This document shows, in pieces, positions 1 to 8,819 of a DNA stretch of 64,000 nt. The stretch's first letter is position 1. Each line of letters starts with the position of its first letter. The notes beneath the pieces were generated by a model, which did not search any database, was not told the DNA's origin, and was given only the letters and a program-made list of their open reading frames with translations. A program made the translations under genes and the position numbers. The DNA is taken from the NCBI RefSeq assembly GCF_030815985.1, contig NZ_JAUSXM010000001.1, forward strand, positions 6,820,001-6,884,000. The letters run 5' to 3'. This stretch comes from Paenibacillus sp. W2I17. Lineage in GTDB: Bacteria; Bacillota; Bacilli; Paenibacillales; Paenibacillaceae.

Positions 1-2
1 AT

Positions 3-287
3 GTGAGGCAACAGCTGATGGATACCGTTGTATTGGTATTCTCTGTACGTGATACGGGAATTGGCATTCCTCAGCATCAGATCGAACAATTGTTTGATGC
101 ATTTACCCAGACCGACATCTCCCATGCGCGCCGATTTGGCGGAAGTGGTCTTGGTCTGACCATCTGCAAAGAACTGCTGGAACTGATGAATGGTCAGATT
201 TCGGTGGAGAGTACAGAGGGGAAAGGTACACAGTTTGAGGTGACACTGCCCTTGCTGCGCCAACAGGCCATTCCCAATGTAGGATAA
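3..287 (+). CDS. Sensor histidine kinase, C-terminal ATPase end (partial)
   Basis: Only the last 94 codons lie in the window; the reading frame is open to the left edge. The fragment carries the ATP-binding boxes of a HATPase_c domain: the G1 box DTGIGIP near residue 17, the F-box stretch LFDAFTQTD, and the G2 box GGSGLGLTI near residue 46. It ends in the usual short strand EVTLPL. This is the catalytic end of a hybrid or classical two-component histidine kinase, which autophosphorylates a histidine located upstream of the window. The input domain and partner regulator cannot be seen. A terminator follows directly. Confidence 0.9.
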   Translation: MRQQLMDTVVLVFSVRDTGIGIPQHQIEQLFDAFTQTDISHARRFGGSGLGLTICKELLELMNGQISVESTEGKGTQFEVTLPLLRQQAIPNVG

Positions 288-300
288 TTAATCAAGCAGG

Positions 301-329
301 ACAGCCGGGTGGTCTCGGCTGTTTTTTTA
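301..329 (+). terminator. Rho-independent terminator after the histidine kinase
   Basis: Seven-base stem ACAGCCG (301-307) pairs with CGGCTGT (316-322), followed by a T-run. It lies 14 bases after the kinase stop codon. Confidence 0.85.
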
Positions 330-339
330 TTTTATTGGA

Positions 340-369
340 TTGTTTTACGAACGGGCGTTCTGTTATAAT
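340..369 (+). promoter_or_regulatory. Promoter with an embedded LexA (SOS) box upstream of the NucB-like nuclease
   Basis: A perfect -10 TATAAT lies at 364-369. A plausible -35 TTGTTT at 340-345 gives an 18-base spacer. Between them, at 348-361, is CGAACGGGCGTTCT. This matches the Bacillus LexA/DinR operator (CGAAC-N4-GTTCG type) at all but the last base. LexA bound here would block the promoter, so the nuclease is predicted to be induced by DNA damage. The match is read from the sequence; the regulation is inferred. Confidence 0.65.
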
Positions 370-396
370 GCAAGTGTTGAATGGGGGAGACACAGC

Positions 397-879
397 ATGA
401 GTAAGAGACGCACAAGAAGTAAACGCAAAGGCAAGCAAGGTTTCAAAAAGCAGGTTCTGACGCTGGTAGCGATGCTGCTGGTAGCCCTCTACGCCTGGGC
501 TGGGGGAGAATGGCCCGAGGAGATACCTAATCCATTCGCTGGGACTAATAAGAGTGTTGACCATACCATTACGTTCCCTTCAGAGCGTTATCCCGAAACG
601 GCCAACCATATTAAAGCGGCTATCAAGGCAGGGCATTCGGATGTATGCACCATTGATCGTAATGGAGCGGAAGGCAATCGGGATTTATCACTTAAGGGTG
701 TTCCAGTCAAAAAAGGTAAGGATCGTGACGAGTGGCCCATGGCGATGTGTGCTGAGGGAGGAACAGGTGCAGATATCCAGTACATTACCCCGAAAGATAA
801 TCGTGGTGCAGGTTCATGGGTAGGGAATCAGTTAAGTACATATCCGGATGGAACACGAGTGAAGTTTGTAGTGAAGTAA
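397..879 (+). CDS. NucB/NucA-type secreted deoxyribonuclease
   Basis: A 160-residue protein of the NucA/NucB family of extracellular Bacillus DNases, which cleave DNA during competence (NucA) or mother-cell lysis and biofilm dispersal (NucB). It has a very basic N-terminus, one hydrophobic export segment at about residues 21-38, then the nuclease domain with the signature elements [20 protein letters not shown] and [12 protein letters not shown]. The ATG at 397 is chosen because AATGGGGGAGA precedes it; an upstream in-frame start at 340 overlaps the promoter. Two cysteines in the domain could form a disulfide. The gene stands alone between two terminators and has a LexA-type box in its promoter, so its control may differ from the sporulation or competence control known for relatives. 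Confidence 0.88.
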   Translation: MSKRRTRSKRKGKQGFKKQVLTLVAMLLVALYAWAGGEWPEEIPNPFAGTNKSVDHTITFPSERYPETANHIKAAIKAGHSDVCTIDRNGAEGNRDLSLKGVPVKKGKDRDEWPMAMCAEGGTGADIQYITPKDNRGAGSWVGNQLSTYPDGTRVKFVVK

Positions 880-968
880 CAACAGGATATGGTTGGGCAG
901 AAATAAGGATTGTAAGGCCTTTGTTGTGAGGTCAGTGGCAGCGTGGTACAGGATAAGTAGAAGAGAAG

Positions 969-997
969 AACCAGACGTGCATGCGTCTGGTTTTTTG
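969..997 (+). terminator. Terminator after the nuclease gene
   Basis: Stem AACCAGACG (969-977) pairs with CGTCTGGTT (984-992) and runs into T residues. Confidence 0.85.
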
Positions 998-1073
998 GTA
1001 TAAAGTGCTGGCATAAATAGATCTAGTTAACGTATCTATACGGGAACTGGAGTTTCTAGGATTACAGAGCCGA

Positions 1074-1298
1074 CTAAACGAGTTGCATTCCGCTTAAATG
1101 ATGAGACCGGATGCTTAACAGACGCGTAACATGTTCCACCTCATCAAACGGTATCCACAGACTGCCGTGAACCGTACGTAAGGAGAGAATGGATGTATCA
1201 GCGGTACGCTCGGGAAATCCGGTTACCGTCTGACCGCTTGTATTACGAACCATGATCTGTTGCTTGCGCCGGATGGCAATTTCTACCTCTTTTTTCAT
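1074..1298 (-). CDS. Small hypothetical protein, possibly YolD-like
   Basis: A 74-residue protein starting at an ATG preceded by AGGAG at a 9-base spacing, which supports it as a real gene. It is rich in beta-strand-forming residues and ends in a stretch around WIPFDEVEHV that recalls the C-terminal strand and helix of YolD-like (SH3-like) proteins. That resemblance is weak and no function can be assigned. It is transcribed opposite to both neighbours and shares an intergenic region of about 200 bases with the stress-protein gene on its right. Confidence 0.6.
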   Translation of the reverse strand: MKKEVEIAIRRKQQIMVRNTSGQTVTGFPERTADTSILSLRTVHGSLWIPFDEVEHVTRLLSIRSHHLSGMQLV

Positions 1299-1505
1299 AA
1301 GTCATTGCTCCTGATTATGAGATGTTAAATCCATATGTCAATGTTTTCAATGGTTAATTTGTCTTCTTTATCTAGTCTATCAGAACTAGGTATAGATTTC
1401 CAGAAGAGAAATCAACATTCTTCTAGGTGATTTGTCTTAGCTGTGGACGATCCGTTTTTGAATGGGGATTACGGGGTTATATTAGGGTAAAAGGAGGGGA
1501 ACGGA

Positions 1506-1955
1506 ATGACACAATTGATTATTGGGCTGGCCCGTACCGAGAACGAGGCTATATTGATGCTGAATCAGGTGAAAGAGGAAGGCATCAAGGATAAATATTT
1601 GGGGGCGGTGGCGAAGGAGCAGCTTAATCTGGAGCTGGTGAGCGAAAAGACGGGGCTGCCCAAACCTTTGAAGGGTGCCGGAACAGATGGTGCCTTTGGC
1701 GCTCTGAAAGGCATATTGGCTGGTCTGGGGAAGCGAATGGATCAGACGATGTCGATCGGAAATGCAGTGCGCAGACTCGCTGGTAATGAGATTGGGAGTG
1801 AGACCGATGATTTGGTGCTTACACTGACTGAAGCGGGGATCTCGGAGGAGGATGCGCGGTATTACGAAGATTGGCTGTTAAAGGACCATATCTTGGTTAT
1901 CGTGGAGTGCAGTGAGGAAGAAGCGGCTCGTGTTCGACCTATTTTACTTTTTTAG
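1506..1955 (+). CDS. General stress protein 17M / YflT-like protein
   Basis: A 149-residue soluble protein. The N-terminal part (about residues 4-40) has the GSP17M pattern: a beta strand, then a helix of the type ENEAILMLNQVKEEGI. A glycine-rich linker and a second acidic helical region follow. Members of this family are heat- or salt-induced general stress proteins of unknown biochemical role; YflT of B. subtilis belongs to the same group. A strong AAAGGAGGGG ribosome binding site precedes the ATG. It is monocistronic, followed by two consecutive hairpins. Confidence 0.75.
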   Translation: MTQLIIGLARTENEAILMLNQVKEEGIKDKYLGAVAKEQLNLELVSEKTGLPKPLKGAGTDGAFGALKGILAGLGKRMDQTMSIGNAVRRLAGNEIGSETDDLVLTLTEAGISEEDARYYEDWLLKDHILVIVECSEEEAARVRPILLF

Positions 1956-2041
1956 TTTAATTTAAGGCTGATTTTAGGTTTCTTTAATGTTGGGGAGGTA
2001 TTCTTATCTCACACCTCCCTTAATATAGATTGGTTTACCGG

Positions 2042-2112
2042 AAGTCCGGGACCGCAACTCGGACTTTCTAGGCACTGTGAGCTGACGCTTGCAGTGCCTG
2101 TTTCATTTTTTT
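2042..2112 (+). terminator. Two tandem hairpins, the second ending in a T-run
   Basis: The first hairpin pairs GAAGTCCG (2042-2049) with CGGACTTTC (2060-2068). The second pairs AGGCACTG (2070-2077) with CAGTGCCT (2092-2099) and leads into a T-rich stretch. They terminate transcription between the stress-protein gene and the tRNA. Confidence 0.7.
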
Positions 2113-2189
2113 ATTATTTTTAATAAAAGTGTTGCAAAGTTAATTAGTTCATGGTAAGATATTTCTTGTCGCCAAGAAATAATATCCAT

Positions 2190-2275
2190 GCCGGGGTGGC
2201 GGAATTGGCAGACGCACAGGACTTAAAATCCTGCGGTAGGTGACTACCGTACCGGTTCGATCCCGGTCCTCGGCA
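2190..2275 (+). tRNA. tRNA-Leu (anticodon UAA)
   Basis: An 86-base class II tRNA. The acceptor stem GCCGGGG pairs with CCTCGGC. The anticodon stem CAGGA/TCCTG encloses loop CTTAAAA with anticodon TAA. A long variable arm (GGTAGGTGACTACC) and the T-arm CCGGTTCGATCCCGG follow. The 3' CCA is not encoded. It is a single tRNA gene outside any cluster. Confidence 0.95.
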
Positions 2276-2283
2276 TCTTAAAG

Positions 2284-2331
2284 AAAAGATCGTATGACGC
2301 TTGTTAACCAAGCTGCATGCGATCTTTTTTT
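2284..2331 (+). terminator. Terminator after tRNA-Leu
   Basis: AAAAGATCG (2284-2292) pairs with CGATCTTTT (2320-2328) and enters a T-run. The middle of the hairpin also pairs partly. Confidence 0.85.
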
Positions 2332-2518
2332 ATGTTCATTAATATCAATGTCACTTCATTGATGACCACTTCACCATGCAGCTCATAAACATAAACCCTG
2401 CATAATACATATCAGAAGGTACATTTATCTGACTTTTATGAAGAGACGGGACAATGGTGTATACTATCCGTAGGCATATATTACCTTCACTTGCTGAACG
2501 ATATAGGTTCAACTACAC

Positions 2519-2576
2519 ATTTACACGATAACGGAGAGGACAGCTGTTGTTCTGTCATCGGAGTGCCCGTGTAAAT
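2519..2576 (+). other. Structured element in the long 5' region of the M16C protease gene
   Basis: The 370-base stretch 2276-2645 holds no gene. Within it ATTTACACG (2519-2527) pairs perfectly with CGTGTAAAT (2568-2576). These arms enclose an inner hairpin GACAG (2539-2543)/CTGTC (2552-2556). The element ends about 70 bases before the protease start and has no T-run, so it is not a terminator. It could be a 5' UTR structure or a protein-binding site. I do not recognise it as a known riboswitch. Confidence 0.4.
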
Positions 2577-2645
2577 AACCATATTTGAACTTATGTAGAG
2601 TCACAAAACCAATAAAACAATCTTATGGACGGAGGACTCAAGTTT

Positions 2646-5567
2646 ATGTTGAAACAGCTTAAGCCATACAAGGTGTTACAGGAGCGCAGAATCGAAGAAC
2701 TGAAATCGGATGCGTATCTGCTTGAACACCAGAAATCCGGGGCCAAAATTGTACTTTTGTCCAATCAGGACGACAACAAAGTATTCAGTATCGGTTTCCG
2801 TACACCTCCCGAAGACAATACAGGGGTAGCCCATATCCTCGAACACTCCGTGCTCTGTGGGTCCAAGAAATTTCCGGCCAAGGATTCTTTTGTTGAGTTG
2901 CTGAAAGGTTCATTGAATACATTCCTTAACGCCATGACGTATCCCGATAAGACGATCTATCCGATCGCAAGTCGTAATGATCATGACTTCCATAACCTGA
3001 TGGATATATATCTGGATGCGGTATTAAATACAAATATTTATGAGAATGAAAAGATATTTTTGCAGGAAGGCTGGAACTACAACCTGACCTCTGCTGACGA
3101 TGAGTTAACCTACAACGGTGTTGTATATAACGAGATGAAGGGTGCCTTTTCTTCACCGGAACGAATGGTGCGCAGAGAAGTGCTGAACTCCCTTTTCCCG
3201 GATACTACATACTCCTCCGAGTCTGGTGGATTCCCGGAAGCTATTCTGGATCTAACGTATCAGGGGCTGCTGGATTTCCACACGAGATATTACCATCCTT
3301 CCAACAGTTACATCTATCTCTACGGGGATATGGATATGGAAGAGAAGCTGCAATGGCTGGATGAGAACTATCTGAGTGCATATGATCGAATCGAGATTGA
3401 TTCGGCCATTCAACTTCAACCTGCCTTTGCAAAACGGGTAGACACGGTTAAGACTTACTCTGCGGGAAGTACGGAATCGGAAGTGGATAACAGCTTCTTG
3501 ACCTATAACGCGGTGATTGGCACAAGTCTGGACAAGGAACTGAATATTTCGTTCCAAATTCTGTTATACGCCCTTCTGAACGCTCCGGGAGCGGTATTGA
3601 AACAGGCTTTGCTGGATAAAGGAATTGCGAAGGACGTCTATGGTTCGTATGATGACAGCCTGTATCAGCCTGTGTTCACTGTGGGACTGAAGAAGAGCAA
3701 TCTGGCGAGCAAAGAGGATTTCCTGGGAACGGTCCAAGAAGTGCTTGAGCGTGTGGTAAAAGAAGGCTTTGATCCTAAGGCACTGCTTGCAGGCATTAAC
3801 TCATATGAGTTCAATCACAGAGAAGCGGACTATGGCAGAATGCCGAAAGGCCTGATCTACGGATTCTCCTCCCTGCAAAGCTGGTTGTACGATGAAGAAG
3901 CACCTTTCACCCATCTGGAAGCCAATGACGTATTTGCTGAACTGCGGACAAAAATGAACGAAGGTTACTTCGAGCAACTGATTGAGAAATATATTTTGCA
4001 GAACACACATACTTCTTTTGTGGCGCTTACCCCGGATAAGGGGCTGAACTCACGCAAGGATGAGGCGTTGAAAGCACGTCTGAAAACTATTCAGGCCAGT
4101 CTTAGCGAGGAAGAAGTTCAGACGTTGATTCAGAAAACGGAAGCACTCGCCGAATATCAGAATACACCTTCAACCAAAGAGCAGCAGCAGGTCATTCCGA
4201 CGTTATCGATTGAAGATATTGAACCGAAGGCCTCTACGTTGCATCAAACGGTGAACCAGGTCGATGGCACAACCATTCTCCATCATAACCTTTACACCAA
4301 CGGAATTGGTTATCTGAGACTGTTGTTTGATATCAAAGAAGTGCCACGTCATCTCCTGCCGTATGCAGGATTGCTCAAGAATGTGCTGGGTTACGTGGAC
4401 ACTCAAAACTACTCGTTCAATGAACTGTCCAATGAAATCCATATCCATTCAGGCGGTATTCATAGCGGGATTGGATCTTATGCCAACGCGCATAAGCACA
4501 ATGAATTCAAGGCGACCTATGAGTTCAACGCAAAAGTGTTATATGACAAGCTTGGATTTGCTTTTGATATGATCAAAGAAATTGTGTTCACGTCCCAATT
4601 CGATAATTCGAAGCGGTTATATGAGATCATCTCCCAGATGAAAGGTAATCTGCAACGTAATCTGATCAATAGCGGACATTCTGCGGGAATTGGCCGGTCT
4701 TCGTCCAAACATTCAGCAGTTGCCGATTTCAGGGAAGCTGTAAGTGGCATTGCCTTTTACCAGTGGCTTGAGGATCTTCAGGCGAATTTTGAGGCGAGAA
4801 AAGAAGAGTTATCTTCCAGCCTGCAAGAGTTGACGGGGTATATTTTCAGACCAGAGAACTTGCTTGTCAGTTACACTGCCGATGAGCAGGGATATGAAGG
4901 ACTGGAACAACAGGTGTCTGATCTGAAAGCGAAGCTGTTCACACATGAGGTTGCCAAGGAAGAATTTACATTCACACCGGCTACTCATAAGGAAGGATTC
5001 CGATCTCCTTCGGAGGTGCAGTACGTGGTGCAAACGGGCAATTATATCGACAAAGGATATCAATACACCGGTTCACTACGGGTCTTGCAGGGAATCCTGT
5101 CCCTGGATTACTTGTGGACCAATATCCGCGCCAAAGGTGGAGCTTATGGCTGCATGTCAGGCTTCAGACGAAACGGAGACAGCTACGTTGCATCGTATCG
5201 TGATCCGAACCTCGATAAAACGTACAAAGTATATGAAGAGATACCGCAATATTTGACCGATTTCCGGGCAGACGAGCGGGAAATGACACGTTATATCATT
5301 GGTGCCATTCAGGACCTCGATACACCGAGAACACCTTATGGCGAAGGGGCATTCTCCCTGGAGTGTTATCTGTCGAATGTGACTGAAGCGGATCTGCAAC
5401 AGGAACGGGACGAAGTGTTAAGCACAAAGGAAAGCGACATTATTGGTTTTGCTGAGCTTTTATCGGCCATACTTGAACAGCAACAGCGCTGTGTGATTGG
5501 GAATGAGAACAAGATTGAGGAACAGAAACAAATGTTTGACGAGACGCTGGATTTAATTAAAAACTAA
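2646..5567 (+). CDS. M16C insulinase-family metalloprotease (PreP/falcilysin type)
   Basis: A 973-residue zinc peptidase with the inverted zinc motif HILEH at residues 63-67 and a downstream glutamate in VVYNEMKG (about E163) as the third ligand. Length and layout, two M16 halves joined by a helical linker plus the M16C-associated region, fit the presequence-protease branch that degrades peptides inside a closing chamber. No signal peptide is seen, so it is probably cytoplasmic. GGAGG at 2631-2635 lies 10 bases before the ATG at 2646, so this start is preferred to the in-frame ATG at 2625, which overlaps the ribosome binding site. It is monocistronic with a long, partly structured upstream region. 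Confidence 0.92.
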   Translation: MLKQLKPYKVLQERRIEELKSDAYLLEHQKSGAKIVLLSNQDDNKVFSIGFRTPPEDNTGVAHILEHSVLCGSKKFPAKDSFVELLKGSLNTFLNAMTYPDKTIYPIASRNDHDFHNLMDIYLDAVLNTNIYENEKIFLQEGWNYNLTSADDELTYNGVVYNEMKGAFSSPERMVRREVLNSLFPDTTYSSESGGFPEAILDLTYQGLLDFHTRYYHPSNSYIYLYGDMDMEEKLQWLDENYLSAYDRIEIDSAIQLQPAFAKRVDTVKTYSAGSTESEVDNSFLTYNAVIGTSLDKELNISFQILLYALLNAPGAVLKQALLDKGIAKDVYGSYDDSLYQPVFTVGLKKSNLASKEDFLGTVQEVLERVVKEGFDPKALLAGINSYEFNHREADYGRMPKGLIYGFSSLQSWLYDEEAPFTHLEANDVFAELRTKMNEGYFEQLIEKYILQNTHTSFVALTPDKGLNSRKDEALKARLKTIQASLSEEEVQTLIQKTEALAEYQNTPSTKEQQQVIPTLSIEDIEPKASTLHQTVNQVDGTTILHHNLYTNGIGYLRLLFDIKEVPRHLLPYAGLLKNVLGYVDTQNYSFNELSNEIHIHSGGIHSGIGSYANAHKHNEFKATYEFNAKVLYDKLGFAFDMIKEIVFTSQFDNSKRLYEIISQMKGNLQRNLINSGHSAGIGRSSSKHSAVADFREAVSGIAFYQWLEDLQANFEARKEELSSSLQELTGYIFRPENLLVSYTADEQGYEGLEQQVSDLKAKLFTHEVAKEEFTFTPATHKEGFRSPSEVQYVVQTGNYIDKGYQYTGSLRVLQGILSLDYLWTNIRAKGGAYGCMSGFRRNGDSYVASYRDPNLDKTYKVYEEIPQYLTDFRADEREMTRYIIGAIQDLDTPRTPYGEGAFSLECYLSNVTEADLQQERDEVLSTKESDIIGFAELLSAILEQQQRCVIGNENKIEEQKQMFDETLDLIKN

Positions 5568-5610
5568 GCGTTAGTCTCGTTTATTCCACGAACGAATAGG
5601 CGTAAAGCGA

Positions 5611-5660
5611 AAGGCACTTCTATGAGCTGGTTTCAACAGCTTATAGAAGTGCCTTTTCTA
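5611..5660. terminator. Bidirectional-type terminator between convergent genes
   Basis: AAGGCACTTCTAT (5611-5623) pairs with ATAGAAGTGCCTT (5643-5655). A short T-run follows on the plus strand. It separates the protease gene from the convergent XRE regulator. Confidence 0.75.
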
Positions 5661-5718
5661 ATGGGGAGGAACTGTCTCCATCCCATATGATATGAGAATG
5701 TGTGACGCGCTGCGTTGT

Positions 5719-6427
5719 TCAAGTGACAGCGAGCATGTTGTATATTTTCAAGGTCCGAAGATCTTCCTTTGAGATTTTTAATTCATTATATAACTCCTGA
5801 TTCTCGGGCAGCGGGGTTCTGGAGAATAACATTTTGAGCGCGATAGGCATGAAAGGTCTGAAGGAGACACCCGCCATCAGTCCCCACTTTTTTCTCCGAT
5901 TCCTGAAAAGACGCCAGAATATTAATATATAGGTTCTCCAGCGGCGTGGCCTGATTTTTCAAAATCAGGGTGGTGAGTGTGTCATAATGCTCGGTGTGGC
6001 CCCAATACATATTCTCGCACTCTTGGTAGTTCTCAAAATCCTTCACATTCATATACATCACGGTGCGATAACGGTTGGCATCCGACTGAGCCATCATGTC
6101 AATGACACAACGAATGAGACTGTTGTTACGCCCATCATAGAAGTAGGAATAGAAACGAGTGGAGTTCTTGAAAAAGCTGGACGGGACCGCATTCATCAGG
6201 GGAGAAGCATGTCTGGGCTCTTGGTATAAGAGTTGCTCCACCTGGATATTGAGCGCGTTCGCAATATGATGTAACGTGACCAGATCAAGTGTAATATCTC
6301 CGCTCTCATATTTGGACAGGGTGCCCTTGCTCTTGAAGATCTGATCCGCAAGCTGTTGAATGGTCAGTCCCCGCCACTTCCGAAAGTTTCGTATTTTCTT
6401 GCCAACTTCCTGATTGATATTGTTCAT
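5719..6427 (-). pseudogene. XRE-family transcriptional regulator, frameshifted near its C-terminus
   Basis: The N-terminus is a classic helix-turn-helix (about residues 8-63: GLTIQQLADQI, KGTLSKYESG, LHHIANAL), followed by a C-terminal region rich in aromatic and polar residues. The uninterrupted frame stops at 5786 after 213 residues, and its last 33 residues look unlike coding sequence. If one base is dropped from the six-T run at 5888-5893 (six A in the gene), the frame continues through WGLMAGVSFRPFMP for 55 more codons to a TGA at 5719-5721, giving about 235 residues with sensible composition. The gene is therefore frameshifted, or the sequence has one extra base. It is divergent from the PatB/MalY-like lyase gene and may regulate it. 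The DNA-binding domain is intact in either case. Confidence 0.75.
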
Positions 6428-6677
6428 AACCGGTTCTCCTTATGCAATGTTTCTTGAGAGTACGTGAAAATGATGAAAGTCATTCATAAAAATGATGTTA
6501 TATGAGAAATATATCACTTTTTCATCGAAATACCTATTCTGGAGAAACAATAAACTTCATTTGTTTCGTCAGAATAGATTGTATTGTATTTGATGCAATT
6601 CCTACGTCATGAAATAATAGGTGTAATACGACATGAAACGACAATGAAAAAGTAAAGCAGATAGAGGAGCAGAAGCT

Positions 6678-7898
6678 ATGAAATACGACTTTGATGAGAT
6701 TATAGACCGCACAGGTACAAATGCCATGAATACGGATGGTTTCCGTCAATATATTTTTAATGCCACAGAGGACATGACTTTTCCATTCAAAGATGAAGAA
6801 TTCATTCGCATGTGGATTGCAGATATGGAATTTGCCACACCTCCCGAGATTCTGGATGCAGTTAAGGAGCGTCTGGACCGTAGAATCATGGGTTACTCCC
6901 AGGTGTTTGATCCGGCGTATTACGAAGCTGTCTCGAACTGGATGAAAAGATACTATGACTGGTCCTTCCCAAAGGAACATTTGGAGACCTCAAACGGGAT
7001 CATTCCCGCTTTGTATGAACTGGTGGAATATATCTGTCAGTCGGATGAGAAAGTACTGATTGTGACCCCGTCTTATGGTTTCTTCAAGTCAGCTGCGGAG
7101 CATAATGATCTTGAATTGGTATGTTCGGATATGATCAACGAGCAGGGGCGTTACTCCATTGATTATGAGGATTTTGAAGCCAAGGCCAAGGATGAGAAGG
7201 TAAGGGTATGTATTTTCTGTAACCCGCATAATCCGTCTGGACGTGTTTGGACTACCGAAGAGTTACAACGTGTGGGTGAGATATGCCTGCGGAACAACGT
7301 ATGGGTCATTTCGGATGAGATTCACTGTGATCTGCTGCGGACGGGTAAGAGACATACGCCACTCGCAAAGCTGTTTCCGGATACGGATCGAATCATTACA
7401 TGCATGTCTCCGAGCAAAACATTCAACATGGCTGGTCTGATGTTCTCCAATGTCATTATTCCGAATAAGACACTTCGAGACATCTGGCAGGCACGCCATT
7501 ATGGTTTCAAAAACCCACTGAGCATCGCTGCCACTCAAGCGGCTTACGAAATGGGCGATGAATGGCTGATAGAATTGAAATGTTATCTGGATGCCAATTT
7601 CGCCTGCGTAGAACAGTATGTGAAACAGCATCTGCCACGGGCTGTTTTTCACATCCCGGAAGCCACGTATCTGGCCTGGATCGATATTTCGGCATATGCT
7701 CCCCAAAATGTAAGCTTACCTTTATTTTTCGCTGAGCAAGCGGGTGTATTACTCGAAGATGGTCATATGTTTGTAGCCAATGGTGAGGGTTGTATTCGGT
7801 TGAATCTGGCTTGTCCCCGTTCTGTCCTTCAGGAAGGGTTACGAAGAATCAGCAGTGTACTTGTGAATGTGGTCGAAGAGGTACCCGTTCAAGTATAA
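6678..7898 (+). CDS. patB: PatB/MalY-type cystathionine beta-lyase (PLP C-S lyase)
   Basis: A 406-residue class I/II fold-type I PLP enzyme. The Schiff-base lysine sits in SPSKTFNMAGL (K247), preceded by the phosphate and ring-binding elements NPHNPSGR and VISDEIHCDL. This pattern is typical of the MalY/PatB subgroup, which cleaves cystathionine or cysteine conjugates to pyruvate, ammonia and a thiol. GAGGAG stands 8 bases before the ATG. It is divergent from an XRE regulator across a 250-base AT-rich region, suggesting a regulator-target pair. The exact substrate cannot be read from the sequence; a general aminotransferase is less likely. Confidence 0.88.
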   Translation: MKYDFDEIIDRTGTNAMNTDGFRQYIFNATEDMTFPFKDEEFIRMWIADMEFATPPEILDAVKERLDRRIMGYSQVFDPAYYEAVSNWMKRYYDWSFPKEHLETSNGIIPALYELVEYICQSDEKVLIVTPSYGFFKSAAEHNDLELVCSDMINEQGRYSIDYEDFEAKAKDEKVRVCIFCNPHNPSGRVWTTEELQRVGEICLRNNVWVISDEIHCDLLRTGKRHTPLAKLFPDTDRIITCMSPSKTFNMAGLMFSNVIIPNKTLRDIWQARHYGFKNPLSIAATQAAYEMGDEWLIELKCYLDANFACVEQYVKQHLPRAVFHIPEATYLAWIDISAYAPQNVSLPLFFAEQAGVLLEDGHMFVANGEGCIRLNLACPRSVLQEGLRRISSVLVNVVEEVPVQV

Positions 7899-7929
7899 AG
7901 TCATCACGCAATAGCGAGGTGACTTTTTT
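7898..7929 (+). terminator. Terminator after patB
   Basis: AAGTCA at the gene end pairs with TGACTT at 7919-7924, followed by a T-run. Confidence 0.7.
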
Positions 7930-8131
7930 GTATGAGTATACTGAATGTAGCAAGAATACGATTTAATACGAGGTGAACGTATACCCTGATGCGCAATTCT
8001 GGTCTGCTGTCCCCGGTTATGTTAAAATGGTGGATAGTCTATGAGTTGCATGACATGCGGCTCTCAGAAGGAAGAGCCCAGTAGATGGGCTGAACGAAAC
8101 TGCATTCACCAGGGGAAAGGAGCCTATACAT

Positions 8132-8800
8132 ATGTTTGGAAACGATTGGGACAAGGTGCTTCAGGAAGAGACGGAAGCCGACTATTTTAACAAGATTCGT
8201 TACACTCTCGCCGCCGAGTACAAAACGCAGACGGTCTTTCCGCCCAAAGAAGACCTGTTCTCCGCACTGAAGCTGACGCCATATCATCAGGTTAAGGCCG
8301 TTATTATTGGCCAGGACCCTTATCACGGAGCGGGACAGGCTCATGGATTAAGCTTTTCGGTTAGACCCGGGGTACGCGTACCGCCTTCTCTGAAAAATAT
8401 ATATAAGGAACTTCATGCCGATCTGGACCTGCCAATTCCGAATCATGGATCTCTGGTTCATTGGGCACAGCAGGGAGTCCTGCTATTAAATGCTGTTCTG
8501 ACGGTTCGTGAAGGTCAGCCTAACTCGCATCAGGCACTAGGGTGGCAGACATTTACGGATGCTGTCATTCGTGCGTTGAATGAACGTTCAGAGCCAATGG
8601 TATTTATGCTGTGGGGCAGTCATGCCCAGAAGAAAGGTGCTTTTATTAATAGGGACAAGCACCTGGTACTGGAGTCTACACATCCCAGTCCGCTGGCTGC
8701 GCATCGTGGATTCCTCGGCAGTCGTCCCTTTTCCAAAGCCAATGATTTCTTGACCTCCAAAGGTATTGAACCGATCGATTGGAAGATACCTGAAAACTAG
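8132..8800 (+). CDS. ung: Uracil-DNA glycosylase (family 1)
   Basis: A 222-residue enzyme that removes uracil from DNA in the first step of base excision repair. The catalytic loop GQDPYHG carries the active aspartate (D62). The uracil-recognition and leucine-loop elements follow, ending with ESTHPSPLAAHRGF. The length is standard for the family. AAAGGAG precedes the ATG. A small hypothetical gene begins 19 bases downstream and is probably co-transcribed. No other repair gene is adjacent. Confidence 0.96.
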   Translation: MFGNDWDKVLQEETEADYFNKIRYTLAAEYKTQTVFPPKEDLFSALKLTPYHQVKAVIIGQDPYHGAGQAHGLSFSVRPGVRVPPSLKNIYKELHADLDLPIPNHGSLVHWAQQGVLLLNAVLTVREGQPNSHQALGWQTFTDAVIRALNERSEPMVFMLWGSHAQKKGAFINRDKHLVLESTHPSPLAAHRGFLGSRPFSKANDFLTSKGIEPIDWKIPEN

Positions 8801-8819
8801 ACAGATGGAGGTGAGAACA

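Noticed and set aside
1450..1505. A possible sigma-B promoter (GTTTTT, 14 bases, GGGTTA) before the GSP17M-like gene
   Set aside because: The -10 part fits poorly and Paenibacillus genomes generally lack a clear sigma-B system, so it is not annotated.
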